Shown here: positions 35,331 through 45,160 of the stretch, in pieces
How the letters are laid out: each line of letters opens with the position of its first letter
Position numbering within the stretch: the stretch's first letter is position 1
From: Pseudoalteromonas luteoviolacea
GTDB lineage: Bacteria; Pseudomonadota; Gammaproteobacteria; Enterobacterales; Alteromonadaceae
Assembly (NCBI RefSeq): GCF_001696455.1
Contig: NZ_MAUJ01000006.1
Location: 248,001-312,000, forward strand
DNA length: 64,000 bases
Direction of reading: 5' to 3'
The notes under the pieces: model-generated
What the model saw: only the letters and a program-made list of their open reading frames with translations
Databases searched by the model: none
Told to the model about the DNA's origin: nothing
Translations under genes and position numbers: made by a program

Positions 35331-38234
35331 TTAGAATCTAAATGTCGCGCCTGCGAATAGGTAACGACCTAATGCATCATATTGACCAGGGTATGTATTA
35401 CCGTTTGCGTCACCCGCTGGACCATTTGGTACTAGAGGTGGTGTAACATCAAACAAGTTGTTAATACCTGCTCTTAGCGTAATGCTGTCTGTAGCATTCC
35501 ACGTTGCAGCTAAGTCAAAGTATGTCATAGCTTTAAGCGTAGTAGGACCGTCTGAAACAACGTTGTTAGCATCTTTCGTGTACTCGTTCACTTCACCGTA
35601 GTAACGAACTGTTGCTGTAATATTCGCATCCCAAGGCGTGATCCAAGTCGTTGCTAAGTTCTGACGTAACTCTGGAACTGGTACAGAACACGTGTTTCTA
35701 TCCCAGTAACCAGCACAATCGTCAGCTGGGCGATCTGGGTAGTTCTGCGTCGAGTACTTGTCTAACCAAGTACCTTTAAGAGAGAAACGTAGTGAACCTA
35801 GGTCATTGATATCATAACGGTAAGTAATGTCGTAATCGATACCTGATGTTTCGATGAAACCGATATTTCTATCTAATGAGGTAATTGCGTTTGTACCAAT
35901 CCATAGGTTACCGTTCACAGGATCACGAGAGATAGCCGCACATGAATCTGCATTGCCAGCCACACACTCTGCGTGTACATCACCTTCTGGTACCTCAGTA
36001 ATTGCTTTTTCAACAGAGATATCAAAATAATCAACAACGATATCTAAGCCTTCTACAAACTCAGGAGACCAAAGAATACCATAAGAGTAAGTATCTGATA
36101 CTTCTGGCTCAAGAGCTGGGTTACCACCATTTACCGCATTGTACTGACCTGCTGGGTTAGCTGGAACTTTGCCATACTGTTCAGCCGTCACACCTGTCTT
36201 AGCACAATCAGCTTGTGACATTGTAGGAGATGCACCACTACAAGGGTCTACCCAGTTGAATAAGCCCTGAGCAGTTGGACGGAATAGCTCACGAATATTA
36301 CCTGCACGCACAGCACGTTGGTAACTTGCACGTACACCTAACGCATCGCTAAAGCGAACATCAAATGCAGTTTTATAAGTATCTGTCGTTTTGCCCGTTG
36401 AGTAATCAGAGTAACGATAAGCTAGCTCTAACGTTAAGGTATCAACAAAGCTTGTGTCTTCTAATAGAGGAACATTCAGCTCAGTGAAGAATTCATCTAC
36501 GTCATACTCACCAGAAACTGGCGCAGTAGGGCCACCTTGACCAGCACCGTCACCATTTTGGAAGTTGCTGTCAGGATTAAGCACTAACTCTTCTTTACGG
36601 TGCTCTAAACCTAGTACCACACCAAGACCAGTAGAAGTACCCGGTACCATAATACCGTAGTCAGTTAAGTCACCAGCAACATAACCACTCACTTGCTTAG
36701 TCTTCGTTTCACCACGAGAGTAAAGCGGGATAATTAGATAATCTAATTGATCTTGAGTAATTTTGCCTGTTTCAAAGATGTTCCAAGGCACACAATTTGG
36801 ATCATAGCCTTCTACTACTGAACGACATACGATGTTGCCGTCTGCATCTTTTACAGCGTCTAGCGCTCTGCCGATGTTAGTAATAGATAAATCATTTTGA
36901 TACGTTTGAATATAAGATACTTCACCGAAGTTCATGTAAGCATCGTATGTCCAGCTATCATTGATTTCACCTTTAACACCAAATACATAACGTGTTGAAG
37001 TGTGACGTCTATCATCTTGACGAGGACCACCTTCCACATTACGTTTGCCCACAAAGATACCGTCAGCAGTATCATTGATGCCTAGGCCTCTATCAGTACA
37101 AAGAGTCTTAACTTGCTGATCAGAGAATAGTGGGTTATTACAGTGAATAGTTACGCCACCTGGGAAGAATGCACCTGAAGGAGCAATCTGAGCAACTGTA
37201 CGGTTATCCATATAGCTTAGCTCAGTATACACAGTCGCATTGTCATTTAGGTCGTAGTGACCAATCATGCCCATTGTCTTACGTTTGTCTGGACGCTGGA
37301 AGTAGTTTAATGGACCGTAGTTGTACAGGGTGCCATCACGCGGTACGAACTGATCACCTGCAACTTTTACATCAAAGTCTACAAAGTTAGTCAAACGACC
37401 ATCAGGAATAGTACCAGAACCAAAACATGCACGATTACCATCTGCATCTAAGTTCATCGCACACGCACTGAAATCACGGCTGTCTTGCGTTATCGCATCA
37501 ATTTCACGATAAGTAGCGTAAGCTACAACGTTACCACGACCGTCAGCAGTATTTGCACCAAACATGATAGTGAAGTCTTCAGAGCGACCATCTGTTACGC
37601 TTGACTCTGGGTTTTCAAAGCCTCGCGCAGCAACAGCTGCTTGCATTTCATCATGGTCATTGTTGTGTTGGTACATACCAGTTTGGTATTCAAACTGGAA
37701 GCCTTCAAAATCATCTTTTAAGATGAAGTTAACAACACCACCAACCGCATCAGAACCATATGTTGCAGATGAACCACCGGTTAATACATCAACACGTTTT
37801 ACAAGTGCTGCCGGAATTTGGTTCAAGTCAGCGCCAATACCACCAGCTGATGGAGAACCAGAAGGTAGACGGCGACCGTTTAGTAGTACCAAAGTACGCT
37901 CAGGACCTAAGTTACGTAAGTCAACCGTAGCTGTACCTGTTGCACCATTCGCTGTACCAGATGTCTGGCCTGCAAATACCGCTGGCATATCATTTAGGAT
38001 ATCTTCAATACGTGTGATACCCGCAACTTTGATATCTTCAGCCGATACGGTAGTTACTGGACTAGCACCTTCAAGCGCGATACGTTTGATACGGCTTCCG
38101 GTTACCTCAATACGTTCAACCTTGCCTTCAGCTCCGGCTTCTTCAGCAACTGCTAATTGTGAAAAACCTGTTGTTAAAATCGAACCCGCGACTAGCGAGG
38201 TCTTTATCGATTGAGACAGTTTAGAGTATCTCAT
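35331..38234 (-). CDS. TonB-dependent outer membrane receptor
   Basis: A 967-residue protein: signal peptide (about residues 1-30), TonB-box-like region, plug domain (about 45-170; VERIEVTGSRIKR, DLRNLGPERTLVLLNGRRL, GGSSATYGSDAVGGVVNFIL) and a 22-strand-type beta barrel ending in YLFAGATFRF with terminal Phe. It belongs to the large receptors of marine Alteromonadales that import peptides or carbohydrates with TonB/ExbB/ExbD energy; the ligand is not evident. There is no neighbouring transport or enzyme gene to indicate a substrate. The barrel has several Cys pairs in predicted loops. Confidence 0.92.
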   Translation of the reverse strand: MRYSKLSQSIKTSLVAGSILTTGFSQLAVAEEAGAEGKVERIEVTGSRIKRIALEGASPVTTVSAEDIKVAGITRIEDILNDMPAVFAGQTSGTANGATGTATVDLRNLGPERTLVLLNGRRLPSGSPSAGGIGADLNQIPAALVKRVDVLTGGSSATYGSDAVGGVVNFILKDDFEGFQFEYQTGMYQHNNDHDEMQAAVAARGFENPESSVTDGRSEDFTIMFGANTADGRGNVVAYATYREIDAITQDSRDFSACAMNLDADGNRACFGSGTIPDGRLTNFVDFDVKVAGDQFVPRDGTLYNYGPLNYFQRPDKRKTMGMIGHYDLNDNATVYTELSYMDNRTVAQIAPSGAFFPGGVTIHCNNPLFSDQQVKTLCTDRGLGINDTADGIFVGKRNVEGGPRQDDRRHTSTRYVFGVKGEINDSWTYDAYMNFGEVSYIQTYQNDLSITNIGRALDAVKDADGNIVCRSVVEGYDPNCVPWNIFETGKITQDQLDYLIIPLYSRGETKTKQVSGYVAGDLTDYGIMVPGTSTGLGVVLGLEHRKEELVLNPDSNFQNGDGAGQGGPTAPVSGEYDVDEFFTELNVPLLEDTSFVDTLTLELAYRYSDYSTGKTTDTYKTAFDVRFSDALGVRASYQRAVRAGNIRELFRPTAQGLFNWVDPCSGASPTMSQADCAKTGVTAEQYGKVPANPAGQYNAVNGGNPALEPEVSDTYSYGILWSPEFVEGLDIVVDYFDISVEKAITEVPEGDVHAECVAGNADSCAAISRDPVNGNLWIGTNAITSLDRNIGFIETSGIDYDITYRYDINDLGSLRFSLKGTWLDKYSTQNYPDRPADDCAGYWDRNTCSVPVPELRQNLATTWITPWDANITATVRYYGEVNEYTKDANNVVSDGPTTLKAMTYFDLAATWNATDSITLRAGINNLFDVTPPLVPNGPAGDANGNTYPGQYDALGRYLFAGATFRF

Positions 38235-38585
38235 TGATATTTCCTTATTAAAAAATTACGTTTTTTTTATAGTACATGTGAAATATCTTCATCCCACGTT
38301 ATAGAAGTTACTAATTTAGCCCTCGACAGTCAACAGCATGTAAACAGGTACATTGCATATATTACTTAAAAAAGTCCGTAAACGTATAAAACAACGTAGA
38401 AATACATTTAAAAAAAAATAAAGATTATTGCAAAAAATGAAAAAAATTATACGAAGAGATACCATCAACCAACTGTCACATAAATAAATTCACATGGAAG
38501 TTGGTCAATAATTAAGAGAAAAGACTCAACAGAGCTGTTCAGAATTGGAAAATAAGATGTCTCGAATACACACCCAAATTAAACT
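38235..38585. other. Intergenic region upstream of the TonB-dependent receptor
   Basis: About 350 very AT-rich bases with runs of A and T near 38401-38440. It should hold the receptor promoter and the end of the upstream regulator transcript. I see no gene, hairpin or known operator that I can support. Confidence 0.45.
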
Positions 38586-40778
38586 TTATTTTTTGCTATT
38601 AGTTAAAAATTTCAAGAGCTCTTTTTCGGGCATCGGTTTAGCAAATAGGAACCCCTGTACCTCATCACAACCCAAGTCTCTAAGTAGCTGTGCCTGAGCT
38701 TGCGTTTCTACCCCTTCTGCTATCGTTTTTAGTCCCAAATGACGCCCCAGAGAAATGACTAGCTCTGCTATAGCCCCACTGTCCGTTTCTGGTATGCCCT
38801 TTACAAAGGCCCTATCTATTTTCAAACGCGCTAAAGGCAGCTGTTGAAGGTAGCTCAGTGAAGAAAAACCGGTTCCGAAGTCGTCAATCGCCACTTCAAC
38901 ACCAAATGACTTTAACTCTCCTAAGGTCTCAATGACCGTTGTGATCTCATCCATTACAACGCTCTCAGTGACCTCAAGTTCGATCTTACTTGGCTCCACG
39001 TTATGGCTAACAATGGTTTCTTTGACTTGTTCAGCGTAGTTACTCACTTTAAATTGCGGTACAGACACGTTAACAGCAACACTTAGCTCTAAGTTAAGCT
39101 GTGTAAACTGTCGCTGTAACTTACAGGCCTGCTCTAATACCCATTGTCCAATGTCAACGATAAGCCCTGAGTCTTCAGCTAAAGGCACAAATATCCCCGG
39201 AGATATATAGTCTCCGTTTCCAGATGGCCAACGTAATAATGCTTCGCAACCAATCACTTCGTTCGAAGTCAGGCTAAATTGAGGTTGATACCATACTTCT
39301 AGTTTGTTCAGTTCAAAATCTTGTCTTAGTTGCCGAATGAGCCCCAACCGCCAAGCCATTTTCTCTTCTAAGTCAGGCGTATATCTATCAATCACTTTAC
39401 GCGCTTGTTTCGCCTGATTGAGGGCAATGTAAGCAAGTTTAAGGGTCTCTAAACCAAGATAATGGAAATCGGCCTGATTACACACCCCCACATGAAAGTG
39501 CATGGTTAAGACATGCTCTCCTACTTGATAAGGCACGGTAATCGCATCAACGAAGCGCTGCTCATCAAAGCCCTCTGCAGGTAGGAGTAAACCAAACACA
39601 TCTGCGCCTATTCGAGACAATAACTGACAGTCAGGAAACTCTATACACAACCGCTCTTTAACCGCCAGCAATAGCAAATTACCAACTTCTTGCCCCAAAC
39701 CATTATTAATATCAGAAAACTGGGCAATATCGAGCAGTACAAAAACAAGTGAGTCATTATCCGGTTGGTAGTAGGTAGCAATAGAGTCTATAAAGTTTGC
39801 TCTATTGGGTAACCTCGTCAGAGTATCTTTATACGCAACATCTCTTAGTTCATTAATCAGCTTGATATTGTCTACGCCAACACTGACGTTAGCTAAAAAT
39901 ATCTCCGCAAACTGTAATTGCGCTGCACTTGGTGCGTGCTCTATTTCAATGTAAATTGCTGCTCGACGGCTTTTACCTTGTAACAGAAAAGTTATATCGT
40001 GATCGGTGTGTTGATGAACCTCTCGGTCAAAACAATTTTGCACCTGCATTATCACACGGCCATTATCTAGCTGCTCAAGCCCATCCCCAAAAAATTCGAC
40101 ATAATTCTGCGTGCCACCGAAGATAATTACACGTGAACTGCTCGTGATCCCCGCCACGATGCCATTTTCTTGCGCCCCAATAATCTTAGCGATTTGCTTC
40201 ACCACGGCTTGGCTAAACGACACCATATCGGTGTGGCCGAGTATTGCTTGCGATGCTTCTAAGATATTTGTCAAAGCGACGCTCTGTTGTTCAAGTTCAC
40301 ATATTTGTTGGTATGATCTGATCGCGGTCATCAATGAAGTTACAAGCTTACCTCTGGTCAGCTCCGTTTTCATCTTGTAATCGTTTATGTCATATTCTCG
40401 AATGACTTTCTCTTCAGGCGCATAACCGGGTTGGCCAGTACGTAAAATAATGCGGACGGCATGATTTCCAATGTCCTCTCTTACTTGCTTGACGACATTG
40501 AGGCCAGCATCATCACTTTCCATGACAACATCGAGGAGAAGTACACATACATCAGGGTTATTTCGCAAAGCCAACACGGCTTCTTGACCGGAGTATGCAT
40601 GGTGAAAGCGCAAAGTCCTACCCCAAAACTCCACACCAGACAAAGCCAGTTTGGTTACAGAATGGATCTCCGGGTCGTCATCCACAACCAATACATCCCA
40701 AAAGCTTGTAGCAGCTTCTTGAGCCTCATGAGACACATCTTGATCTGCAAACAAAAAATCTTCTTGCTCAGACGCCAT
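38586..40778 (-). CDS. Response regulator with DUF3369, degenerate GGDEF and EAL domains
   Basis: A 730-residue cytoplasmic signalling protein. Residues about 28-150 are a receiver domain (VVDDDPEIH, phospho-acceptor Asp in LLLDVVME). Residues about 160-310 match the GAF-like DUF3369 region. A GGDEF domain follows (about 330-470), but its active site reads RIGADVF, so it should not make cyclic di-GMP. The EAL domain (about 490-725) is intact: CEALLRW, VTESVVMD, DDFGTGFSS, LKIDRAFV, AEGVETQAQ. It therefore should be a cyclic di-GMP phosphodiesterase. AAGGTGG precedes the ATG. No kinase gene adjoins it. Confidence 0.9.
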   Translation of the reverse strand: MASEQEDFLFADQDVSHEAQEAATSFWDVLVVDDDPEIHSVTKLALSGVEFWGRTLRFHHAYSGQEAVLALRNNPDVCVLLLDVVMESDDAGLNVVKQVREDIGNHAVRIILRTGQPGYAPEEKVIREYDINDYKMKTELTRGKLVTSLMTAIRSYQQICELEQQSVALTNILEASQAILGHTDMVSFSQAVVKQIAKIIGAQENGIVAGITSSSRVIIFGGTQNYVEFFGDGLEQLDNGRVIMQVQNCFDREVHQHTDHDITFLLQGKSRRAAIYIEIEHAPSAAQLQFAEIFLANVSVGVDNIKLINELRDVAYKDTLTRLPNRANFIDSIATYYQPDNDSLVFVLLDIAQFSDINNGLGQEVGNLLLLAVKERLCIEFPDCQLLSRIGADVFGLLLPAEGFDEQRFVDAITVPYQVGEHVLTMHFHVGVCNQADFHYLGLETLKLAYIALNQAKQARKVIDRYTPDLEEKMAWRLGLIRQLRQDFELNKLEVWYQPQFSLTSNEVIGCEALLRWPSGNGDYISPGIFVPLAEDSGLIVDIGQWVLEQACKLQRQFTQLNLELSVAVNVSVPQFKVSNYAEQVKETIVSHNVEPSKIELEVTESVVMDEITTVIETLGELKSFGVEVAIDDFGTGFSSLSYLQQLPLARLKIDRAFVKGIPETDSGAIAELVISLGRHLGLKTIAEGVETQAQAQLLRDLGCDEVQGFLFAKPMPEKELLKFLTNSKK

Positions 40779-40961
40779 TATCCACCTTATGCTAAATCAC
40801 ATCACAATCTGCAAGAGCAGCTTTCTCTATGGTTCATCTTATAAAATATGATAGGTTTTTACTATCACGATCAGCTTCTATTAACACCTAAGTAATATTA
40901 TAGACGATGTTCAAATACTTGCGCTTGCTTCATATACAAATAAAACAACAAGGATGGTGTT

Positions 40962-41492
40962 TTGAAGTTACTTAAGACAGCCTTCAAGTTTGTGGCTTTT
41001 GCTTTACTTTTCATGCTCCTTGCCATCAACATTCTGCCAACTACCTACCATATATCAATCACAGCCCCGCTTATTGATCACTCACCGCCGAGCACTGAAT
41101 TCATGCTTTCAACTAAACAGTGGGTAAAGGCCATCAATGTATTGCAATCGAGTAATATTAGCTTAACTTCACTTGAAAATAGTGAAAACATCGGAGGTTT
41201 TGTCGCTTTTGAACATGCGAGAGGCAAAGTCGATGCGACCCTTGTCTCACGAAAAAAAAACGAAGTGCAGTTTCATCTACGCTTCAATGAAGAACACCAA
41301 GCCCGACTGCAAATAGCATTGCAACCAAAGTTAAATCAAGTCAGTATTAACGTAAATGGCGAAGTACTTACCCCCATTGTGGGAAGCTTAATTGCATTGC
41401 TCACCAAGCATTATTTAACCCAAATACTGCAAACGGCAGCAAACGAAATGAAGTCTGAACTCAGGTTGCAACAGATAGAGCCTTACAAATGA
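40962..41492 (+). CDS. Hypothetical membrane-anchored protein
   Basis: A 176-residue protein with one N-terminal membrane segment (FKFVAFALLFMLLAINIL, about residues 9-26) and a periplasmic-side domain of about 140 residues. No family recognised. The start is TTG 40962, preceded by AAGGA; no in-frame ATG lies upstream. Its stop overlaps the start of the next gene (ATGA), so the pair is translationally coupled. Confidence 0.7.
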   Translation: MKLLKTAFKFVAFALLFMLLAINILPTTYHISITAPLIDHSPPSTEFMLSTKQWVKAINVLQSSNISLTSLENSENIGGFVAFEHARGKVDATLVSRKKNEVQFHLRFNEEHQARLQIALQPKLNQVSINVNGEVLTPIVGSLIALLTKHYLTQILQTAANEMKSELRLQQIEPYK

Positions 41493-42355
41493 CCATTAAA
41501 AATGCGCAAGCAAGATCCAGCTTAGCTCTCCTCATCGAAGAAAAGCTGGGCTATGCGATGACCAAACACGTGAAGCCTATTTCCTCGGGAGGTCGATATT
41601 CATCAAATACACCACAGAATACCTTTTTTGTACAAAGTGATCATGGCACATTAAAACGGGCATTAAAACGAGGACAATTGCAGCGTATTCAACGGCAACA
41701 AAATATTGAAAATATAATGGGCATGTCACTTTCATTATGTCCTGATGTCACTAGTCGCGGTAGACCCGACCCTGATTGGTTGGAGCACTTTATTACCCTT
41801 GCAGAAGACATCGCAAACCAAACAATGCAAAAGCTTTGGGCAAAAATACTTGTGGGTGAGTCCATTGCACCAGGGACATTTTCAATCAAATGCTTACAAA
41901 CATTAAAACTAATGACGCAAAGGGAAGCTGAAGCATTACAAAAATGCGCTTCTTTATGCGGATACTTAGAAAAAGAAGACAGCTATTTAATTATTCTCGG
42001 ATACTATAAAAAGCCCTCTATATTAGACTTGTTGCGTAAGGGCAGTACCGAAACCATGAACTTGTCACAGGCAGGTTTGAGCTTCCCTCAAATCCTAACA
42101 TTAATGGATATAAACTTAATGTATCGGCAAGAGATTGAATCAGCTAGTTTGCAAAAAGGGCAGTCTTTAACGCTAGTTTACCAAAATAAACGTGTAAATT
42201 TTGAAGCAAAAAGTAATGATCTCGTACTTAGCTACTATAAACTAACCCAAACTGGTGACGAGTTAAAAAAACTGATTAATACGCCTTTAAATAAAGCCTA
42301 CAAACAATTGTTGAGCAAAACGCTCGAAGAGGAATTTAATTTAGCTTGGGAATAA
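41489..42355 (+). CDS. TIGR03899/DUF2806-like protein
   Basis: A 288-residue soluble protein. The segment DPDWLEHFITLAEDIANQ..MQKLWAKILVGE followed by PGTFS is the conserved block of the DUF2806/TIGR03899 group, which is found in Vibrio, Shewanella and relatives. The rest is alpha-helical with a basic N-terminal third (LKRALKRGQLQRIQRQQN). Function unknown. It overlaps the upstream gene by four bases. The convergent neighbour is separated by a long hairpin. Confidence 0.7.
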   Translation: MTIKNAQARSSLALLIEEKLGYAMTKHVKPISSGGRYSSNTPQNTFFVQSDHGTLKRALKRGQLQRIQRQQNIENIMGMSLSLCPDVTSRGRPDPDWLEHFITLAEDIANQTMQKLWAKILVGESIAPGTFSIKCLQTLKLMTQREAEALQKCASLCGYLEKEDSYLIILGYYKKPSILDLLRKGSTETMNLSQAGLSFPQILTLMDINLMYRQEIESASLQKGQSLTLVYQNKRVNFEAKSNDLVLSYYKLTQTGDELKKLINTPLNKAYKQLLSKTLEEEFNLAWE

Positions 42356-42364
42356 TGCTAGAGA

Positions 42365-42402
42365 ATCGATCTCATACTTCGCTTTCAGAAGTTGAGATCG
42401 AT
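42365..42402. terminator. Hairpin between convergent genes
   Basis: Arms 42365-42374 (ATCGATCTCA) and 42393-42402 are perfectly complementary, and the stem continues with ACTTC/GAAGT after one unpaired base. There is no T run, so it is a stable structure but not a classical terminator. Confidence 0.5.
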
Positions 42403-42432
42403 AGTGGGTTCACTTCCAGTGCCTAAATGTGC

Positions 42433-43194
42433 TTAAAAATGCACCTGAAGCCCTGCAAATGGTCCTGAAGCATCAATATCTGTATCAAAGTCATCGATGT
42501 CATCAAGCTCTAATACAAGTGAGCGATAACCCGCTCTAATAGCCACGTCTACTGCTAAGTTATCAATAAATTCCCAAGCGATACCAACTTGATAATCTTG
42601 GATTTTGCTATCGTCAATAGCAAGTAAACTCCCTTCTGCAAAAACGCTCAGGCCAGTCAAAGGCAGCCCTACTTCTGCACGTAAATATCCAAGCGGTACA
42701 AATCCAGAAAAATCAACTGTTTCAGTTGTTTGAGTACCGTTAACTTCACCGGTTACAGTAACATCAGCATCAAACTGCTTAGCATTTATACCAAAATCAA
42801 ATGACACTAAATCATTATCGAATAACTCATAATACAAGATGTAATCAATGTGCGTAAGGTCAGCAACCGTATTTGCTGTTGTACCTACTGTGAAGTTACT
42901 GCCACCAAATTCAAAGGTATCCGACAGTGTCGTATTACCGGTCAATTCCAATTCAGTGTACTTTAACTTAACATTTGGCACTAGAGGAACGGGGTGTTCC
43001 AATGATGCATATAGACTCGTATATGTTTCATCTTCAAAGTTAAACTCCTGCAGGTTGCCTTTTTCTGCAAAGCTACCTTCGGGTTCACTTTGCCAGCCTT
43101 CGGCTCCCAAATACAAACCTAACAAAGTATCAGCATGTGCTGCAGGTGTAAGGCAAGCCAAAGACAACGCTGCCGCTAAACAATACTTTTTCAT
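42433..43194 (-). CDS. TIGR04219-type outer membrane beta-barrel protein
   Basis: A 253-residue protein with a signal peptide ending about AHA (residue 21) and LLGLYLGAEGWQSEPEGSFAEKG next, as in the TIGR04219 outer membrane proteins of Vibrio/Shewanella/Pseudoalteromonas. The rest alternates beta strands and ends GPFAGLQVHF with a terminal aromatic residue, which suits an outer membrane barrel. It starts four bases after the DUF2333 stop and is the last gene of a three-gene operon with DUF2333 and a PCu(A)C-type copper chaperone gene. Function unknown. Confidence 0.8.
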   Translation of the reverse strand: MKKYCLAAALSLACLTPAAHADTLLGLYLGAEGWQSEPEGSFAEKGNLQEFNFEDETYTSLYASLEHPVPLVPNVKLKYTELELTGNTTLSDTFEFGGSNFTVGTTANTVADLTHIDYILYYELFDNDLVSFDFGINAKQFDADVTVTGEVNGTQTTETVDFSGFVPLGYLRAEVGLPLTGLSVFAEGSLLAIDDSKIQDYQVGIAWEFIDNLAVDVAIRAGYRSLVLELDDIDDFDTDIDASGPFAGLQVHF

Positions 43195-43198
43195 TTTT

Positions 43199-44185
43199 TT
43201 ATCCTTGCGCTAAAAGTTCACTGAGTTCTATAAGAGCAGCATTCGCTCTTGAGATATAATTCGCCATCACCAAAGAGTGATTAGCAACAAAACCAAATCC
43301 ACTACCATTTAAAATCATCGGGCTCCAAACTGTTTCCTGAGTCGCTTCGAGCTCTCGAATGATTTGCTGCAAACTAATTTTAGCATTCTTCTTTTCTAAG
43401 ACGTCAGAAAAGTCATGCTCCACAGCCTTCAAAAAGTGTATAAGTGCCCAAGTTGCACCTCGAGATTCATAAAACACATTATCAATTTGCCACCAAGACG
43501 TCTTAACCACCGATTGTGCCTTACCCGAAGTAGCTTGCATCGCTGCCGTATCGCCAGCAAGATCTGTGTTTATGCGCTCTTGTCCAACACTGGCGCTTAA
43601 ACGCTGGCTTAAACTACCAAGACGTTTTTCAGCTTCTTTTAACCAACCTCTTAAATTGTCTGCTCTGGCATAAAATTGGCTGCCTATTTCAGCTTGGCTA
43701 GCAATCTGAGCCTGATACTCTCTCAGGTAGTCAATACCAACTTGATACTCTCCTTCGGCACTTGGCAAAATCCAAGCCGTGGAGCTGATATTAAATTTTG
43801 GTTGTGCTTTTTTTAAACTCGGATGCTCAGTAGATTGCGACTGAGAGCGACTAAAATCTTTTCTCATCGACAAAGCCAAGTCGCGGGACATTTCTAAAAC
43901 CCCGAACTCCCAAGCAGGCATGTTGTCCATGAGTACACTCGGTGGTAATACATCATTGGATAGATACCCACCAGGTTTATCTAGCAAAGTTTGCATCACC
44001 TCAATTAAAGTGTTGGTTGTCACATAACCCGTCACTAACTTTGCATTTTGCTCTTGAGCTTGTGATTTCGCTCGTTCAACAACGTCAAACTGTTCAGGCT
44101 CAAAGCTCCAATAAACCGCAAGTATGTACCCCAAGAGTAACACCCCTGCCAGTGCGGCGAATATCCTGCCTTTATGTTCGTTCAT
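43199..44185 (-). CDS. DUF2333 family membrane-anchored protein
   Basis: A 328-residue protein with one N-terminal membrane segment (IFAALAGVLLLGYILAVYW) and a large helical periplasmic domain. The sequence (KPGGYLSNDVLPP, MDNMPAWEFG, MSRDLALSMRKDFSRSQSQS) is typical of DUF2333, which is common in Gammaproteobacteria and has no established function. It lies eight bases after the copper chaperone gene and four bases before the TIGR04219 gene; the start has a TAGGAG site. Confidence 0.85.
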   Translation of the reverse strand: MNEHKGRIFAALAGVLLLGYILAVYWSFEPEQFDVVERAKSQAQEQNAKLVTGYVTTNTLIEVMQTLLDKPGGYLSNDVLPPSVLMDNMPAWEFGVLEMSRDLALSMRKDFSRSQSQSTEHPSLKKAQPKFNISSTAWILPSAEGEYQVGIDYLREYQAQIASQAEIGSQFYARADNLRGWLKEAEKRLGSLSQRLSASVGQERINTDLAGDTAAMQATSGKAQSVVKTSWWQIDNVFYESRGATWALIHFLKAVEHDFSDVLEKKNAKISLQQIIRELEATQETVWSPMILNGSGFGFVANHSLVMANYISRANAALIELSELLAQG

Positions 44186-44193
44186 CCTAGCTC

Positions 44194-44712
44194 CTAATGA
44201 TGATCATGGTGTGACGAAGAAGAAAATGCATCTTTTAAAGAAACTACTTTTATTTTATTTTCAACTTTCTCACCATCTGAAAAATATAGTGTGAGATTGC
44301 GAGTTTCGCCTACTTTTAACTTTACTTTTGGCTCAAATGCCATCAAATGATAACCACCTGGTTTGAACTCCACCTGTCCATTTGCAGGGACAACTAAGTT
44401 TTTCACCGGCTGCATTTTCATCATACCGTTACTATGTATATGTTCATGAATTTCAACACGACCTAACCCCTCTATTTGCGCTCGCACAATCGTAATAGGC
44501 TTTTTCGTTTTGTTATCCAGTGTCATGTAGCCTGCTGTGGATTTCGCGGCAGGTAAGAATGCTCGGATTTTTGCGTTCGAAACCTGAAGGCTTGCTGAAT
44601 TATGCTCTGCGTGATGGTGTGAGCCGTGCTGATGACCATCATGTTGATGGTTGTGTGCAATGCCATAATTAGAGAATGAAAGAAGCGAAATGAGTGCAAC
44701 AGTTCTAAGCAT
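44194..44712 (-). CDS. PCu(A)C family periplasmic copper chaperone
   Basis: A 172-residue protein with a signal peptide (about residues 1-19), then a His-rich stretch (residues 20-37, many His in HDGHQHGSHHH) that could bind metal. The PCu(A)C domain follows: H89 in EIHEH, Met in GMMKMQPV and H122/M124 in PGGYHLM make up the H-x(n)-M-x(n)-H-x-M copper site. The C-terminus is also His-rich (SSHHDHH). It probably delivers Cu(I), for example to cytochrome c oxidase. First gene of the operon with DUF2333 and TIGR04219. A 13-base palindrome (44714-44726) overlaps its ribosome binding site. Confidence 0.88.
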   Translation of the reverse strand: MLRTVALISLLSFSNYGIAHNHQHDGHQHGSHHHAEHNSASLQVSNAKIRAFLPAAKSTAGYMTLDNKTKKPITIVRAQIEGLGRVEIHEHIHSNGMMKMQPVKNLVVPANGQVEFKPGGYHLMAFEPKVKLKVGETRNLTLYFSDGEKVENKIKVVSLKDAFSSSSHHDHH

Positions 44713-44828
44713 GATAGGATTCCTATAATTCTGACTAAACCAGTATTGGATAGGTTAAGTATACCGTTGTTACGCACTGAATTCACAGCAAAATACGTAT
44801 TTCCTCACTTCATTTCATTGGCCAATTT

Positions 44829-45152
44829 CTAACATAAAGACCATTCATCGCTTATCAACCAAGCAAATAAAATTAACAAACAAAGCGGCAATGCAATAAT
44901 GACAGAACCAAACAGAAGTGCTAACACTAGCCCAATGAGCACCACTAACCCCACACCCAGCATTCCTATACTGAGTAGCGCAACGATAGCAAAAAACACG
45001 AGTATCAAGGCTAAAAATCCGCCTATTTCCATACCAACCCAAGTCAGATCATAGACAAAGTCGGGCATGCTTAAAAACGCAACTGGAGCCGACAACCAAG
45101 ACATTGCCGATAAAGCCAACAACAAAAATACAATAGCAACTGCCGCTTTCAT
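44829..45152 (-). CDS. Small polytopic membrane protein in PspA operon
   Basis: A 107-residue, very hydrophobic protein with about three or four membrane segments (VAIVFLLLALSAMSWLS, VGMEIGGFLALILVFFAIVALLSIG, VGLVVLIGLVLALLFGSVIIALPLCLLIL). I recognise no family. It starts eight bases after the PspC-like gene stop, the same spacing as between that gene and the PspA-like gene, so it is the third gene of one operon. AGGGGGAG lies before its ATG. Confidence 0.7.
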   Translation of the reverse strand: MKAAVAIVFLLLALSAMSWLSAPVAFLSMPDFVYDLTWVGMEIGGFLALILVFFAIVALLSIGMLGVGLVVLIGLVLALLFGSVIIALPLCLLILFAWLISDEWSLC

Positions 45153-45160
45153 AACTCCCC

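Noticed and set aside
37564..38214. Plus-strand open frame of 216 codons opposite the TonB-dependent receptor
   Set aside because: It lies wholly antisense to a well-supported gene whose signal peptide and plug domain occupy the same bases; the translated product has no recognisable features.
44714..44726. ATAGGATTCCTAT palindrome over the ribosome binding site of the copper chaperone gene
   Set aside because: Short, AT-rich and partly formed by the Shine-Dalgarno sequence itself; not enough to claim an operator.
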